Source: Chinchilla lanigera (lineage: Eukaryota; Chordata; Mammalia; Rodentia; Chinchillidae). Taken from it: a DNA stretch of 64,000 bases. The notes under the pieces are model-generated. The model was given only the letters and a program-made list of their open reading frames with translations. It made no database searches and had not been told where the DNA came from. The stretch lies in NCBI RefSeq assembly GCF_000276665.1, contig NW_004955459.1, positions 13,968,902-14,032,901 of the forward strand, given 5' to 3'. Positions 1 to 11,589 of the stretch are shown here, piece after piece. How positions within the stretch are numbered: position 1 is the stretch's first letter; each line of letters opens with the position of its first letter. The position numbers and the translations under genes are program-made.

Positions 1-40
1 AAAAACCAAAAAAAAAAAAAAAAAAAAAACAAAAACAAAT
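1..40 (+). repeat. A-rich tail of an ID SINE cut by the window start
   Basis: The first 40 bases are almost pure A with isolated C residues and open with 'aaaaaccaaaa'. The intact plus-strand IDs at 11342 and 42930 have the same pattern directly after their 'ggtaccggag' 3' end. The ID body should therefore lie just upstream of the window. Inferred from the tail pattern only. Confidence 0.55.
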
Positions 41-800
41 GCTTCTAGAATAAGTACATTAATATATCAATCAACCAAGCAACTTTTGGACCCCTGAACA
101 ATAGAAACAAATACATTCTGCTAATAAAATTCATATAATATTGTGAATTCAGTAATTCTATCCTGATATCACATACATCTATATTTTCCCACCCACAGCC
201 ATGGAGGAAATACAGTCTTTCAAAAATGGTAAAGAGATGACTCAGTCTGTAGCTATTCATTTACCCACCCTATGTGAGGCCCAGCTTGATCCCCATTATA
301 AATAAATAAGCAAAATAAAAATGGTAAAACATATTTGAGGAACATTTTTCTGTTTATAAGGTGATGAATATAAGCATATATAATTTCTCTAAGATGACTC
401 AATTTTCAAGTCATGTACAAGCCACTGCTTAATAACTGCTTAGTAACGATTTCTTATTTGAAATCTCCCCTTTCTAATATCTTACATTCCATGCCATGGT
501 ATTTCTAAAGCACATTTTTCCTATCACTTTAATGCCCTTATTCTATCCAAAGAATCAAGTAAAATTTTGTGTCTCTATAGATATTTCTCTATATCTAAGC
601 GCCAGGACCGTCATCTTACTTGATCTTTTCAGAAAGATCTTGTTCCCCGTCCTGTTCTGGTTACTGTTTCCCATATCATTTCCCACATTGTCTTAGATGC
701 TTCACTGTTAGCATGACACTTAACTATTCTGTACTTAAATTATTGTATTCAATTCCTTTCATATGTTTCCAGCACAGTCTTCAGGCTTGTCAATCACTCA
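41..800. other. Non-coding stretch, mostly unclassified
   Basis: AT-rich sequence with no convincing gene. The ORFs here are short, overlapping and of low complexity. A possible 3' half of a degraded plus-strand ID lies near 265-310 (a B-box-like 'cttgatcccc' followed by an A-rich run), but it is too decayed to call firmly. Confidence 0.5.
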
Positions 801-897
801 TCATCCTGCCCAACTCTCCTTTCTCTTTCCTTCACTCTGCCCCTCCTTCCTTCCCTTTTTTCATCCCTCCCTCCTTTGCTCCCTGCCTCCTTCCCTC
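800..897. repeat. Pyrimidine-rich (CTTCC-type) low-complexity tract
   Basis: About 100 bases almost entirely of C and T with repeated ccttcc/ccctcc units, ending where the B1 element begins. It accounts for the serine/proline-rich ORFs read through this interval. Confidence 0.75.
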
Positions 898-912
898 AGT
901 AATACTAGGGAT

Positions 913-1030
913 TTATTTTACTTTGAGACGGGGTCTCACAAATTTGGCCAGGCTGGACTTGCATTTGCAGTCCTCTTGCCTTAGCCGCCCGTAGTACTGG
1001 GATTACAGGCATGTGCTGCTACTCAGCTTC
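913..1030 (-). repeat. B1 SINE (7SL-derived)
   Basis: On the plus strand it reads as an inverted B1: 'gagacggggtctcac', then 'ggccaggctggacttgc', then 'ctgggattacaggcatgtgc'. These are the reverse complements of the B1 3' end, middle and Pol III promoter region. The sequence is diverged, so it is an old copy. Confidence 0.8.
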
Positions 1031-1309
1031 CAATGCCTCTTGAGAGTTTCTTCCAGTTATGCAAGTCAGATGTGATTCCTCCACAGGGAAGATGCCTAAA
1101 CAACTCTGCTCCATAGCTCTGTAATTAATAGCTATGAGGTCGCAAAACACACGAAGCCTTTGTTTTAAAAGAATATGTTGAACAGTAATTTTTTAAGTGC
1201 TGCAAGTATTAAAATAAGCCCCATAAATTCTTAATATATAGCAAGAAAGATCACACTGTGGCTTTTAGTATACTCTCTCAACAAGTTTGCAACAACCACT
1301 GTGCCATCA

Positions 1310-1560
1310 TTCAGGTGTCCTCTCTAAGGCTCCAAATTCTTGGAAGCCTTATCTGACCATTCTCTAAAGTAGTATGAAATCAGTTCAAATGATCATTTAT
1401 CTTCTTTTATTCTCCAGAAGTATAGCTTCACAATGGAAAGAACCTGTTCATCTTGTTCTCTGCTTTATTCCCAGCACTTGAAACAGAACTTAAAAAACAC
1501 TAGCTAAGTCACGTATAATAAAAAGGCATAAATGATAAATAAAAGTGAATGATATCATCA
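1310..1560 (+). repeat. LINE2 3' end remnant
   Basis: The order of motifs follows the L2 3' UTR: 'ggaagccttatctgacca', a central AT-rich part, 'cttgttctctgctttattcccagcacttgaaacag', then an A-rich end with 'ataaatgataaataaaag'. Strongly diverged, as expected for a family older than placental mammals. Recognised from the remembered consensus. Confidence 0.6.
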
Positions 1561-3290
1561 TTTTGATAATAGTCATGATGATGGTGACAGTGGCAGTAAG
1601 AAGGCTGCTTAAAAATCTGCATAAGAATTAACCCTGTCCTTGTGTAAATTATTTGCTCCTTAAAGAATCACATCTTAGATTTTTTTTAGTCTTCTTAAAC
1701 CATTTAACAATCTCTAGTTTTTTAAATAGGCACCTAGAAAATAATTAGCCAGTTAATGAAGGGGAGAGTGGAAAGTATATAGAGATATACAGGCATTATT
1801 TAAACATAGATTACAAACACACTTTTACAATATGGCTACCTGATGAAGATTAATGGCTGCATTATTTTAATCTCTGTTATCTGACACTCGATTTCTGACA
1901 CATCCTTGTGATTCTCCAAGTTTTCTTCTTCAGAAAGCAACTTGGTATAAAACTTCTACTGCTGGAGAAAGGGGTCACAATGAGTTTGCTTGTCAAGGAC
2001 TCTTTACCACCAAAGATCTGAAAGCTACTGATGGAACTAACATCAGCAAACAGAATAGGCTTGCTGTTATGTAGCTGCCTGTGACATCAACAGAGAAGGA
2101 GCCTGGAACATGGTTATCTAGGTGATCTCGAGGCAGAACAGAGATAGTGTTGGGTTATAGTATTTCCCACAGGGATCTGAAGAATAACAAGTATGAAATA
2201 TTCCATATGATATACTATACCTGGAAGTTAGTGCTCTGGTGGATGGAGGTGTCAGTTGAAATATAGTCAACATATGCATAATATTTTAGCCAATAAGGGA
2301 CTACAGAAAAGATGGCACACACCACTCAGGCAAGGTCTATAGAAAATCATGTTGTCTAAGTGTATATAGTATGGCTATCTGTGTCCAATGGAAGATAATA
2401 TTCAGTGTTAGCCATGTGCACATACATTAATATTACTGATAAAACTCAGTGGCATTTGCAGCCTAGTTACTCATCTTATGTCTCTTGTCATTTAAATTAT
2501 TTATCTTTCTAAGAAGTTGATCTTACAAGAAAAACTTGACTATTCCAAAGATAGTTCATCTAAATACATACAACTTTATTAACTTTTTATGTTTATAATC
2601 CTAGCAAATAAAAAAAATATTTTATATATCACTTAATTAAATAAGGGGAAAAATTTAATCACCAAATGTGTTTTTTTTTTCTTAAAAGAATAACAGTAAT
2701 GTAAAAGTCATAAAAACTTAATAGTATTCCAGTTGTATTTTTCTTTGGACAAACATCAATGTATTCGTCTGTCATATTTATGCTGAAAGATTTCTGATCG
2801 ATCTATATTGAAATAATCATGTGTTGACTTTTAGAGAAAATACTAAGGAAAATTCATTGAGATTTCAATGTTAGATCCCTAGATTAGATGTGGATCTGAT
2901 TTAATAAAAAGTGGATTTTCTTCAGCGACTTGTCTAGGAAACACTGCAAAGGTTGTTTATATTTATTACTGCTTGAAAAGATTTTCTCAGATTCATAGGT
3001 TTAGAATGTCAATACTTATTGTTTTCGTTCTATAATTTGTTTTTCAAAACAATCACAAAAATTACCCAAAAATTTAATTCATCTTTCTTTTACTCTTCCC
3101 TTCACTAACTGTATTTTAGTCAGGGTCTCACAATACCCTGCTCATATAGCTAAATCTTCAAGTTCTCACTGTTTCTAAATCATATTCACTAATCTCCTCA
3201 AAATTCTTTCTAAAGTATGGCAGCATATTCAATCAATTCATTTCCTTAAAATAGCTCAAATGTTTGAATTATCTTATATTTTATACATGT
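1561..3290. other. Non-coding, no feature identified
   Basis: AT-rich unique-looking DNA with no ORF longer than background, no recognisable RNA gene and no repeat that I can name with confidence. Confidence 0.5.
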
Positions 3291-3295
3291 TTATG

Positions 3296-3369
3296 AGGTA
3301 CTGGGAGCAAACGGAAGGCTTCATGCATGCCATACAAGTGCTCTACCTTTGAGCTATCCTCTCAGGCCC
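3296..3369 (-). repeat. Old ID-type tRNA-derived SINE fragment
   Basis: Plus strand reads 'ggtactgggagcaaacgg', then 'tgccatacaagtgctctacc', then 'gagctatcctctcaggccc'. This is the inverted order of B-box, middle and A-box seen in the better ID copies of this window, with many substitutions and no visible target-site duplication. Confidence 0.65.
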
Positions 3370-4478
3370 AGAGTTATTCTTTTTAATTATTTTCATCAAG
3401 ATGTTCACATTCTTAATTATAAATAGTTTCAACTATGAATACATCAGAAACTTCCAAAGATAGTTTTATTGAGCAATCTGATACTATTTTAAAGTGAAAT
3501 TAATTTTATATTTTCTGTACTGCTTATTGATATTAAAAAATCATAACATTTTACAGTTAAGACTTCAGAAAACAGTACAGATAAAGTACAAATCATTGAA
3601 AAATCCTTTATGTAATACTTGGGAAATGTTTACTCAACTGTGGTTTGAAAAACTTTGCAATAGGAATTTGACAGTTGGACAGTTATCTTTGAAATAATCC
3701 CATTTATTATTCAAGAAAATACACTGGAACATTGTATGGTAAATTGTATGGCCAGATTTCCATTGTGGGGACAAAATGCCTAGCAGACACAAATTAAAGG
3801 AAAAAGATTTGCCATGGTACATGATATTTGACCATAAAGTCTAATGAAAGATTTGCTAACCACCAATATAAGAAAAGATTAAATAAGGGTAGAACAAAAA
3901 TAATAAATATTTGTTATCATAATGAGGAGCACTATTACTTTCTTTATATTAACATATGAGTCATTTTGCACAACAAATCAATATTTCCTAAAAGAAGGAT
4001 GATGGAGAGTGACATTGTGGAAGAAATCAGTAGGGGTTTTAAAAGTAGAAATTATGTACAAGGTATACACGAGTGTTTGTAAAATTCTACAGCATATATT
4101 TTCCTTCTAGCAAAAATTGACACAATGTAACATTAGAACAGTTCAAGAACACAAAAGAAATTGAAGTAATTTTGAAGCAGCTCTTAAAAGGTACATTACT
4201 GAAGGTATTGGCAACCAGAAACAAATATTCCTTTATTATTTAAAACATTTTATAATATACTTAAATACAGCTTTTTATCAGATCCATATCATCTTCAGCA
4301 GATAAAGGAAAAGATAGAAGAAAAAGAAAATTCAAACTCACTTGAAATAAGTGAAAATATACAGAAATGTCTAACTAATTCATGAGCTTAAACAATGCTT
4401 ATTACCAAATATCATCCATTATTAGGAAATACAGGCATAGTTCTGTAACCAATATCAAATAGGAATGTCAACAAAGGA
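3370..4478. other. Non-coding, no feature identified
   Basis: AT-rich unique sequence. The ORFs of about 60-70 codons on both strands around 3494-3822 overlap one another and resemble no protein I recognise; I treat them as chance. Confidence 0.5.
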
Positions 4479-4600
4479 CAGTCATGGCTGTTCATGCTTG
4501 TAATCTCAGCACACTAAGAGGATGAGGAAGGAGGCTTACAAGTTTGACCACAGTTTGAACAAGCTGGTGAGATCCTGTCTCAAAACTAAAATTTAAAAAG
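4479..4600 (+). repeat. B1 SINE, diverged
   Basis: Reads in B1 order: 'catggctgttcatgcttgta' (A-box region), 'atctcagcacactaagagg', 'gaggaaggaggcttacaag', then 'gagatcctgtctcaaaac' and an A-rich tail. The middle is altered from the family pattern, so it is an old copy. Confidence 0.75.
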
Positions 4601-5800
4601 GACTGGTGAAAGCTCATATGCTACACATATGACCATTTAAAATTTCCAGTGTTTAACTCATTTCTCTAATCAGAGGACTCTATATTAAGATGCCTACTTT
4701 TGTAATCACATAATAATAAACTATGTTTATTATTTCAGGGTATTGCTATTGACTTGCCTAAGGCAGTGCTAACTCAGTGATATTCAAAATATGAACCCTA
4801 CATCACAGCTCCAGCAACATGTATAAGCTGATTAGACACACAAAGTGTCTTTTGTTGCTATTTGCTTTGAATTCTTTGTTTTATTTTGATTTTGGTTTTG
4901 TTCTCCATTATTAATTTTATGGTTCTGTTATTCATTATTAATTTTATGAGAGAATTAGTGATTATATGAATTGCAATTTGGCATTTATCATTTTCCAATT
5001 GTTAGGACTTTTGATAACTCACTCCTAGAATATTAACATTAAATCAGAAACAATATAATAATGAGAGCTTTCATTAATACAGTATACAGTATTAATTTTA
5101 CATTTCTACTGTTGTAACTTACAAGTTTGGGATGAGATTAATTATCTGTAATTCTGACTAGTTTTTTGGTTCAAAACCACAATTAAAACTATTTTTAAAA
5201 CAATTAAAATAAAAAACCAAGCATATGTCAGAAAGACAGTAAACTAGGAGCCCCCAGGATTTCATTCCTTCATAGAAACATCAAGTACATTTCTAACAAC
5301 TGACTGAAATAGTTTTGCATGAACTGTAGCAATGAGTCAAGAATTTTCAAGCAGCCAAATGAATGCTCTATCAAGGAGAAAAATGCACACTTACAGTGTG
5401 ACTGAAAAAGATATAATATTTCATAGCATTTTTGTGTGACAATGCCTCACATTGGCACAGGGTGGTAGAATCAAGAAGAAAGAACTCAGTGTTAATTCAA
5501 GCACTTAGCACATGCTGGGCCCCTGGTCTCTGCATCCGAAAAATATAAAGAATGTAATGAGGGCATCTCAGGAATCAACAAGACCTCACCCATCACAGAC
5601 TCAAGGGAGCAAAAGTTAAATGCTTTGCTTTGAGAAATAATCCAAAGGACACCCAGGGGTGGAAAGGCCATGTAGATAATAGGTACCTTGGGAATCATTT
5701 CCCAGTGCTTATCTCTCCAGGCAGCCCAAAGCTGCTGCAACCATAAATCCAGGGGATTCAGCTACTGCTTGAGTTGGCAGCAAATCCTGGCATCATTCCT
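4601..5800. other. Non-coding, mostly unidentified
   Basis: Contains a small imperfect tandem duplication of 'cattattaattttatg' at about 4906-4921 and 4933-4948. The part after 5450 is less AT-rich and may belong to the retroviral-like remnant that follows, but I cannot show this. Confidence 0.4.
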
Positions 5801-6498
5801 GCAATGCTGGTTTTTCAGACATACAGAATGTCTGTTTATCGGGTCAAGAAGGTTTCCACCCTGATTTTGGAAAACCTGGGAGGCCAGGAAGTACGTTTAT
5901 GAGAGGGCAGTGTATAAAGCCAAAAGTGTAGTGGAAACTCCAGGTGATGGAGAAATCAGGAACACAGAACATTTGAAGAATGATATGAACAGTAAGTAAG
6001 CCAACCCGAGAGAGAGGCTATGAGGGCTTTAACAGTCAATGCCATAAGTGTGGGCCAGATAAGGCTTTGGAGCTCACATCTCACCACAACCTGCCCCAGA
6101 TGCTGGAGTACAGGATTTAATCTTTTCTGTATGGGGTTACCTTCTTCCATTGGTCGCATTCCTTTCAATCTTGCTATTTGTCCCTTTTAAGATAAGAGTG
6201 TTTACCCTGCTCCATCATCTGCTGTCAGTATTTAACTTCCTTTTTGATTTTTTACATGAATTCACAGCTAAGTGTTTTTTTAATTTTTTTTATTTTTTTG
6301 GTACTGGGAATCAAACTCAGGACCTTGTACTTGCCAGGTAAGCACTGATGCCCTTGAGCTATATGCCTGGCTCACAGCTAAGGGTTTGCCTTGAGTTTCA
6401 GAGGTGATGTTGCACTTTGACTTTTCACCACTGCTCACACTGTTAAAATTTTGGTGACCCTTAGAGATGGACACATGTCCCTTTGGGAGTGAGAGTGT
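5800..6498 (+). mobile_element. ERVL-MaLR internal-like sequence (non-coding remnant)
   Basis: The 3' part (about 6185-6272 continuing at 6383-6440) follows the pattern I associate with THE1/MST-type MaLR internal ends: 'agagtgtttaccctgctcc', then 'tttaacttcctttttgattt', then 'cacagctaag', then 'ggtttgccttgagtttcag'. It directly precedes a MaLR-type LTR in the same orientation. No open frame survives. The 5' limit is a guess. The ID at 6273-6371 splits it. Confidence 0.5.
6273..6371 (-). repeat. ID SINE inserted in the MaLR remnant
   Basis: T-rich tract (reverse poly(A) tail), then 'ggtactgggaatcaaactc' (inverted B-box), 'cttgccaggtaagcactgat' and 'gagctatatgcctggc' (inverted A-box and 5' end). 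It is flanked by an 11-bp direct repeat tcacagctaag at 6262-6272 and 6372-6382, a target-site duplication. This shows the MaLR sequence was in place first. Confidence 0.88.
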
Positions 6499-6838
6499 AA
6501 TACTATACTTTAAGTCTGGTTTGTCCCCTAAAATTACCATGTATTTGGAAGGTAATTGGATCACAGGGTCCTTATACTCAACAGTGAATTAATCCACAAG
6601 ATAAAGGGTGAATGGAAATGTTCATCTTCCTCCCTGCCTCCTTCCTTTGCCTACTGCTTCCTGTCCACCATGATGTGAGCCACTCTTCTCTAAATCAAAT
6701 TCTTCCCTCATGATGTTTCTGTGTTTAAGCCTGACAACCATGAAACTTCTGAAACTGCAAGTTAAAATAAACCTCTGCTCCTTTAAGTTGTGTTTGTCAG
6801 ATACTATGTCCAGAAATAGGAAAGTGACTAAGACAATA
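6499..6838 (+). mobile_element. ERVL-MaLR LTR (THE1/MST-like)
   Basis: Matches the layout of MaLR LTRs: 'aagtctggtttgtcccc' near the 5' end, 'ggtaattggatcacagg', a CT-rich centre, 'ccaccatgatgtgagcc', 'gaaactgcaagttaaaataaac' (polyadenylation signal region) and a terminal 'gtgactaagacaa'. Terminal bases are too decayed for exact ends, and no TSD was found. Confidence 0.65.
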
Positions 6839-6859
6839 ATAAAAGTTTGTATAAACAAG

Positions 6860-7845
6860 CATGGTACTAAAAAGAAACAAATTATAAGCAAAACTATATT
6901 TTAAATAAGTAAAGAGAAACATAAATAGGCAAAATTATTTATATTTTTATTTCTACTTCCTTAAGATACTGTTTTTCTGCAAGGGAGATTTATTGAAATG
7001 GTCCATAATATTCTAATAAGGTAGGTCGTGTTTTCTATCACAGAGTCAGTTTTTCACTAGCTTACAACAGTGCTGAGCAGCACTCCAACCCATTTCCTGC
7101 TTCTGTATCCCAGCAGAGCTTTTTCTTGGCTCCTAGTACACTGCATTACTAGTTTTTATTCGCTACTGCTAATAATTTCTCTGATTTCTCTAACAGGTGA
7201 AATACCCCAAGACTTGATGCTTGACTACCCCCTTTCTCAATGTACATGCTAGACACAATGATCTCATTTGATACTGCTTTTGATACTGTCACATTTTTAT
7301 CAATTTTTTATATTAATATTCAAAACAGAATAAGTAAAATATTCATAGAAAAGCTGTTAACCTCTAAGAATGCTAAAATGAAGGGAATTTTCTATATTTC
7401 AGACATACCATATTCTTCAATATATAAAATATCTTTCTGATATTTGATTAACTGCTAATTATATTGTCTCATGCCCATGAGATTCACATCGTCTGGTTTC
7501 CCTGCTTTTTTATCAGTATCTCTTATGAAAGAATTTCATGTTGAGTATATATTTTTATCCAAGCATTTACATTTTTCACTGCTGGGTTTCTTAGTAGGCT
7601 GGTTCTTTTGACTTACATGGTTCTTTACCACCATGTACTCCATGATATACTAAATTATTGGGAAGCATGTTTGAGGTAAAAGTTATTCACCTTCATACCA
7701 GGACTTTTGATCCTCCTGGGCCAGCATAAACCAAGTATTTTTATTTTTACATTTATTACTTTTATTTTTGCCATGTTTGCTATCAAACTCTTATTGTGGT
7801 ACATACTAGGTAAGTGATACATCAGCAATCTCCACACCCAACCTA
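6860..7845. other. Non-coding, no feature identified
   Basis: AT-rich DNA with chance ORFs of 60-66 codons on the plus strand (7070-7440) that show no composition or motif typical of a gene. Confidence 0.45.
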
Positions 7846-8710
7846 AAACAAATTATTTTATTTACTTTGTTTTGACTTCTTTTGAGTTCTTTATATATTC
7901 TAGATATAAGTTCTTTCTCTGACAAATACCTGGCAAAAATTTTTTCCCACACTGTGGGTTCTGTCTTTACTCTTGGTTTCTTTTGCTGTGCTAAACCATT
8001 TTTAATAAGATGAGATCTCACTTGTTGATTCTTTGTGATCTTTCCTGTGAGATCAGGGTTGTGTTCATAAAGACTTTGCCTGTATGGATTTCTTCAGAAG
8101 TTCTCCATATGCTATCTTCTAGCAGATTTAAAGTTTCCATTTTAGTATTTAGATCTTTGATATATTTTGATTTTAGTCTAGTGGATGGTGAATGATGTGT
8201 CAAGTTTTAATCTTAATTATGGAGGGCCAGTTTTTCAAGGACCATTTATTAAAAAGGAAACTTCCAGTGAAGGTATTTGGCTCCTTTGGCAAATATAAGG
8301 AGGATGAGTGTGTTTGGAGTTGTTTCTGCATCTTCTAATCAGTTCTACTGAACCTCAGGTCCATTTTTGGCAATACTGTGCTGTTTTTTGTCACAGTAGC
8401 TTTGTGGTATAATTTCAAGTCAGGCACTGTGATAACCCCTGCCTTCCCTTTGTTACTGAGAATAATTTTGCAATTATAGATCTCTTGTGGCTCAAATGAA
8501 TTTTATGATTCCTTTCTCTAATTCTTTGAGAAACACTAGGAGTATTTTTTAAAATCAGGATTGCCTTAAATCTGTATAACAATTTTGGGAGCATCACAAT
8601 TTTCACTATATCGATTTTTCCTTCCAAAGAACAAGGGTTATCTTTTCATTTTCTGATATCTTGCTTGATCTCTTTTTGAGAGTACTATAGTTTTAAATAT
8701 AAAAAATCTT
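7846..8710 (-). mobile_element. LINE-1 ORF2 3' portion (broken)
   Basis: Read on the minus strand, this is the C-terminal part of the L1 endonuclease/reverse-transcriptase protein. Translation segments such as 'KIDIVKIVMLPKLLYRFKAI' (within 8415-8627) and 'LKLYHKATVTKNSTVLPKMD' (about 8340-8415, another frame) are L1 ORF2 landmarks downstream of the RT active site. Stops and frameshifts make it non-functional. It stops near 7846 without a 3' UTR or poly(A) tail, so it is truncated or rearranged at that end too. Confidence 0.85.
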
Positions 8711-8731
8711 TTACTTCCTTTGTGAGATTCA

Positions 8732-8880
8732 CTAAAATCAGGAGTGAGACAAGGATGTCCACTATCACCATTCTTATTCAATATAGTTCTGGAAACACTA
8801 GCCAGAGGAATTAAACAAGAGAAAGAAGTCAAAATAATTATGATATGAAAGGAAGAAATGAAATTATTATTTGTGGATGA
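8732..8880 (+). mobile_element. Inverted LINE-1 RT fragment
   Basis: A plus-strand piece of L1 ORF2 reverse transcriptase ending at the active-site motif ('ttatttgtggatga', encoding LFVDD). It is an inverted copy of 9281-9429: I count five mismatches over about 149 bases (about 97 % identity). It faces opposite to the L1 sequence on both sides. One in-frame stop (tatga at about 8843-8847) breaks it. Confidence 0.9.
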
Positions 8881-8916
8881 CAAATTTCATTTTTTTGGAT
8901 GCTATTATGAAAGGTT

Positions 8917-8960
8917 TTGTTTTTTTTGTTGTTGTTGTTTTTCTTTTTTTTTTTTTTTTG
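8917..8960. repeat. T-rich tract with (TTG)n
   Basis: Runs of T with a short ttgttgttgtt array sit between the inverted L1 piece and the B1. This could be a reverse-oriented poly(A) tail, or slippage. Confidence 0.6.
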
Positions 8961-9034
8961 CCCTTATTTCTTTCTCAGTAATTTTGTTATTTAGGTACAA
9001 GAATTCAATCAATTTTTTTTGTTTTGATTTTTTG

Positions 9035-9178
9035 CAACAGGGTCTCACTCTGTAGTTTAGACTGCCCTTCAACTCACTGTGCAGCCCAGGCTGTCCTTGA
9101 ACTCATGGCAATCCTACTGTCTCAGCCTCCCAAGTTCTAGGATTATAGGTGTGTGCCACCACACTTGGGTGATATTGA
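9035..9178 (-). repeat. B1 SINE within the L1 rearrangement
   Basis: Plus strand reads 'cagggtctcactctgtagtt', then two partly duplicated blocks 'cttcaactcactgtgcagcc' and 'gtccttgaactcatggcaat', then 'cctcccaagttctaggatta' and 'gtgtgccaccacac'. The duplicated block is the known internal duplication of rodent B1. The T-rich sequence at about 9007-9032 is its reverse poly(A) tail. Confidence 0.88.
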
Positions 9179-9224
9179 TTTCTGAGCTTTGACTTTCTAT
9201 CCAGGAATGTGAAAGAATTTGGTT

Positions 9225-11265
9225 ATTAAAACAAGAAGCTTTTTGGTGCAACTTTGGGATGTTCCAAGTAGAGTATCATGTCATCCACAAATAATAATTT
9301 CATTTCTTCCTTTGATATCATAATTATTTTGAATTCTTTCTCTTGTCTAATTGCTCTGGCTAGTGTTTCCAGAACTATATTGAATAAGAATGGTGATAGT
9401 GGACATCTTTGTCTCACTCCTGATTTTAGAGTGAAAGCATTCAGGTTTCTTCTAGCTGGTATGACGCTGTCTATTGGTTTGCCATAGATGGCTTTTATCA
9501 GATTGAGATAAATGCCATTTATTCCAGTTTTCTTTTTTATGATGAATGGGTGTTGGATTTTGTCAAATGCTGTTTTCTTCATCTACTGAAGTGATCATAT
9601 GGTTTTTGTCCTTGGCTCTGTTAATATGGTGTATTACATTTATTGATTTATGTATGATGAACCAACCCTGTATTCTTGGGATGAATCCTACTTTGTCATG
9701 GTATATAATCTTCTTGATGATTTATTGCATTCTGTTTGCCAGTATTCTATTGAGGTTTGTTGCACGTATATTCATTAAGGAGATTGGCCTGCAGTTCTCT
9801 GTTTGGTTTGGCCCTTCTCAGGTTTTGATATCAGGGCAATGCTTGCTTCCAGGAATGATTTTAGGAGATTGCATCTATTTTGATTTCATTAAGTTTTTTT
9901 GGAGAAGTAGTGTCTTTAGGCTTCCCTAAATTTCTAGTAGAATTGAGCAATAAATCCTCAGGGCCTCAGCTTTTCTTTGTTAGTGGGTTTTTAATTACAT
10001 CTTCATTTTCACTAATACTGGTTTAATTAGAATTTTTATATCTTCTTGACTGAGCTTTAGTAATTCATATGTATCTAACATTCATATATCCATTTCTTCT
10101 CGGGTTTCCATCTTATTACAATACATGTTCGCAAAGTAGCCATTGATGATCTCTTGAATTTCTGCAAGATTTGTCATGGTTTCATCTACTGCATTCATAA
10201 TTGAATGGATTTGAATCCTTTCTTTTTTTGATAAGTTTAGCTAAGTATTTGTGAAGCCTATGTAATCTTTCAAAAAACCAACTCAATTCATTGATTATAT
10301 TGTTTTCTTAGTCTCTATTGCATTAATTTCTAGTCTAATCTTTATAATTTCCTCCCTTGTATGAGCTTTGGGTTTGACTTGGTTTTGTTTTTGCAGAATG
10401 TTGAGATTCAACATTAGGTTAATTGAGCTCACTCTGTTTTTGTGATATGCGAATTCACTGCTATAAATTTACCTTGTAGAACTGCTTTAATTAGGTCCCA
10501 TAAGTTCCAATATATTGTTGGCATTATCACTTAATTGTAAAAACTGTCTAACTGTCTAATTTCTTCTTTATTTTCACCTGTGACACACTGTTTCTTCAGG
10601 AGGGTGTTATCTAATTTCCATGTGTTTATGAAATTTTTGTGGTTTTTTTCTGCCATTGATTTCCAATTTCATTGCACTCTAGCCTAATAATATGCATGAG
10701 ATAACTTCAGTTCCTTTACATTTACTTAATCATGTTTTATAGGTTACTATGTGTCTATTTTGGAGAACATCTCAAGTTCAGTTGAAAAGAATGTATATTC
10801 TGATATTGCAGGGTGGAATATTCCACAGACATCTACTAAGTCAATTTGTTAAAAAAGTTTGGTTCAGTTCAGATATTACTTTGTTGATTTTCTGTCCAGT
10901 GATATGACTATTTGTGTAGGGGGGTATTGAAATCCCCAATACAACTGTATTAGTGCTTATTTAATTTTTATGTCCTTTAATATTTGTATCATAAGTTGGG
11001 TGTACCTGTATTTGGTGCATATATAATAATGATTGTTATCTCTTCCTCTTATATTTATGCCTTTAGAAGGATGTAGTGACCTTATCACTCTTAATCAGTC
11101 TTCCTTTAAAATTTATTTTGTCTGAAAATAGAATAGCTATCTATTTTTTTCCTGGGTTTCTATTGCATGGAGTATTGTTTTCCATCCTTTGGCTTTCAGT
11201 CTATGAATTTCTTTTTTACTAAATGTGTTTCTTACATGCAGCATATTGTTGGATATAATAATTGT
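9225..11265 (-). mobile_element. LINE-1 ORF2 block: reverse transcriptase toward endonuclease (degenerate)
   Basis: Minus-strand ORF2. The best open piece (9226-9582, 118 codons) carries the RT signatures '[18 protein letters not shown]' and '[14 protein letters not shown]', the second holding the catalytic D-D pair. Continuing to higher coordinates the sequence follows L1 ORF2 upstream through the RT fingers to a region like the endonuclease/linker (about 10860-11265, 'tgtttcttacatgcagcata' on the plus strand), but stops and frameshifts are frequent. No ORF1 is recognisable beyond. A dead copy. Confidence 0.88.
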
Positions 11266-11341
11266 GTCACCTTGGTTAAGATGGTACACAATCAGCAATA
11301 ACAATATCATCAAAACACAGCCTAAAGAATGACAAAATGTT

Positions 11342-11450
11342 GGGGCTGGGGATTTAGCTCAGCGGCAAAAGCGCCTGCCTGGCAAGCGCAAGGTCATGAG
11401 TTCGGTTCCCGGTACCGGAGAAAAACCAAAAAACAAAAAAACAAAAACAA
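11342..11450 (+). repeat. Young ID SINE with perfect TSD
   Basis: Body starts 'ggggctggggatttagctca'. A-box tagctcagcgg at 11355-11365 and B-box-like gttcggttccc at 11400-11410, followed by 'ggtaccggagaaaaacc' and a CA-interrupted poly(A) tail. A 19-base direct repeat aaagaatgacaaaatgttg spans 11324-11342 and 11451-11469 (the last G may belong to the element). A perfect TSD and intact promoter boxes mark a recent L1-machinery insertion. The body derives from tRNA-Ala. Confidence 0.95.
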
Positions 11451-11589
11451 AAAGAATGACAAAATGTTGAAAGTATTATTTTGCCACTTTTAACCATATG
11501 AACTATACTTGTGGTTATATAAAGAAATCTAAAACAAACCAGAGAAATGAACAGGGTAAATATGGCTTCATTATAGTGATTTTACCCTC

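Noticed and set aside
620..994. 124-codon plus-strand ORF
   Set aside because: It spans a pyrimidine-rich tract and an inverted B1; serine/proline/phenylalanine-rich by composition only.
4905..4948. Tandem duplication of a 16-base AT-rich word
   Set aside because: Two copies only, very AT-rich; replication slippage is enough.
9546..9929. 127-codon plus-strand ORF that looks membrane-like
   Set aside because: Antisense of L1 ORF2; the hydrophobic look comes from reading A-rich coding sequence backwards.
11342..11420. Functional tRNA gene
   Set aside because: The A- and B-boxes are those of a tRNA-Ala-derived ID SINE with a poly(A) tail and TSD, not a cloverleaf tRNA gene.
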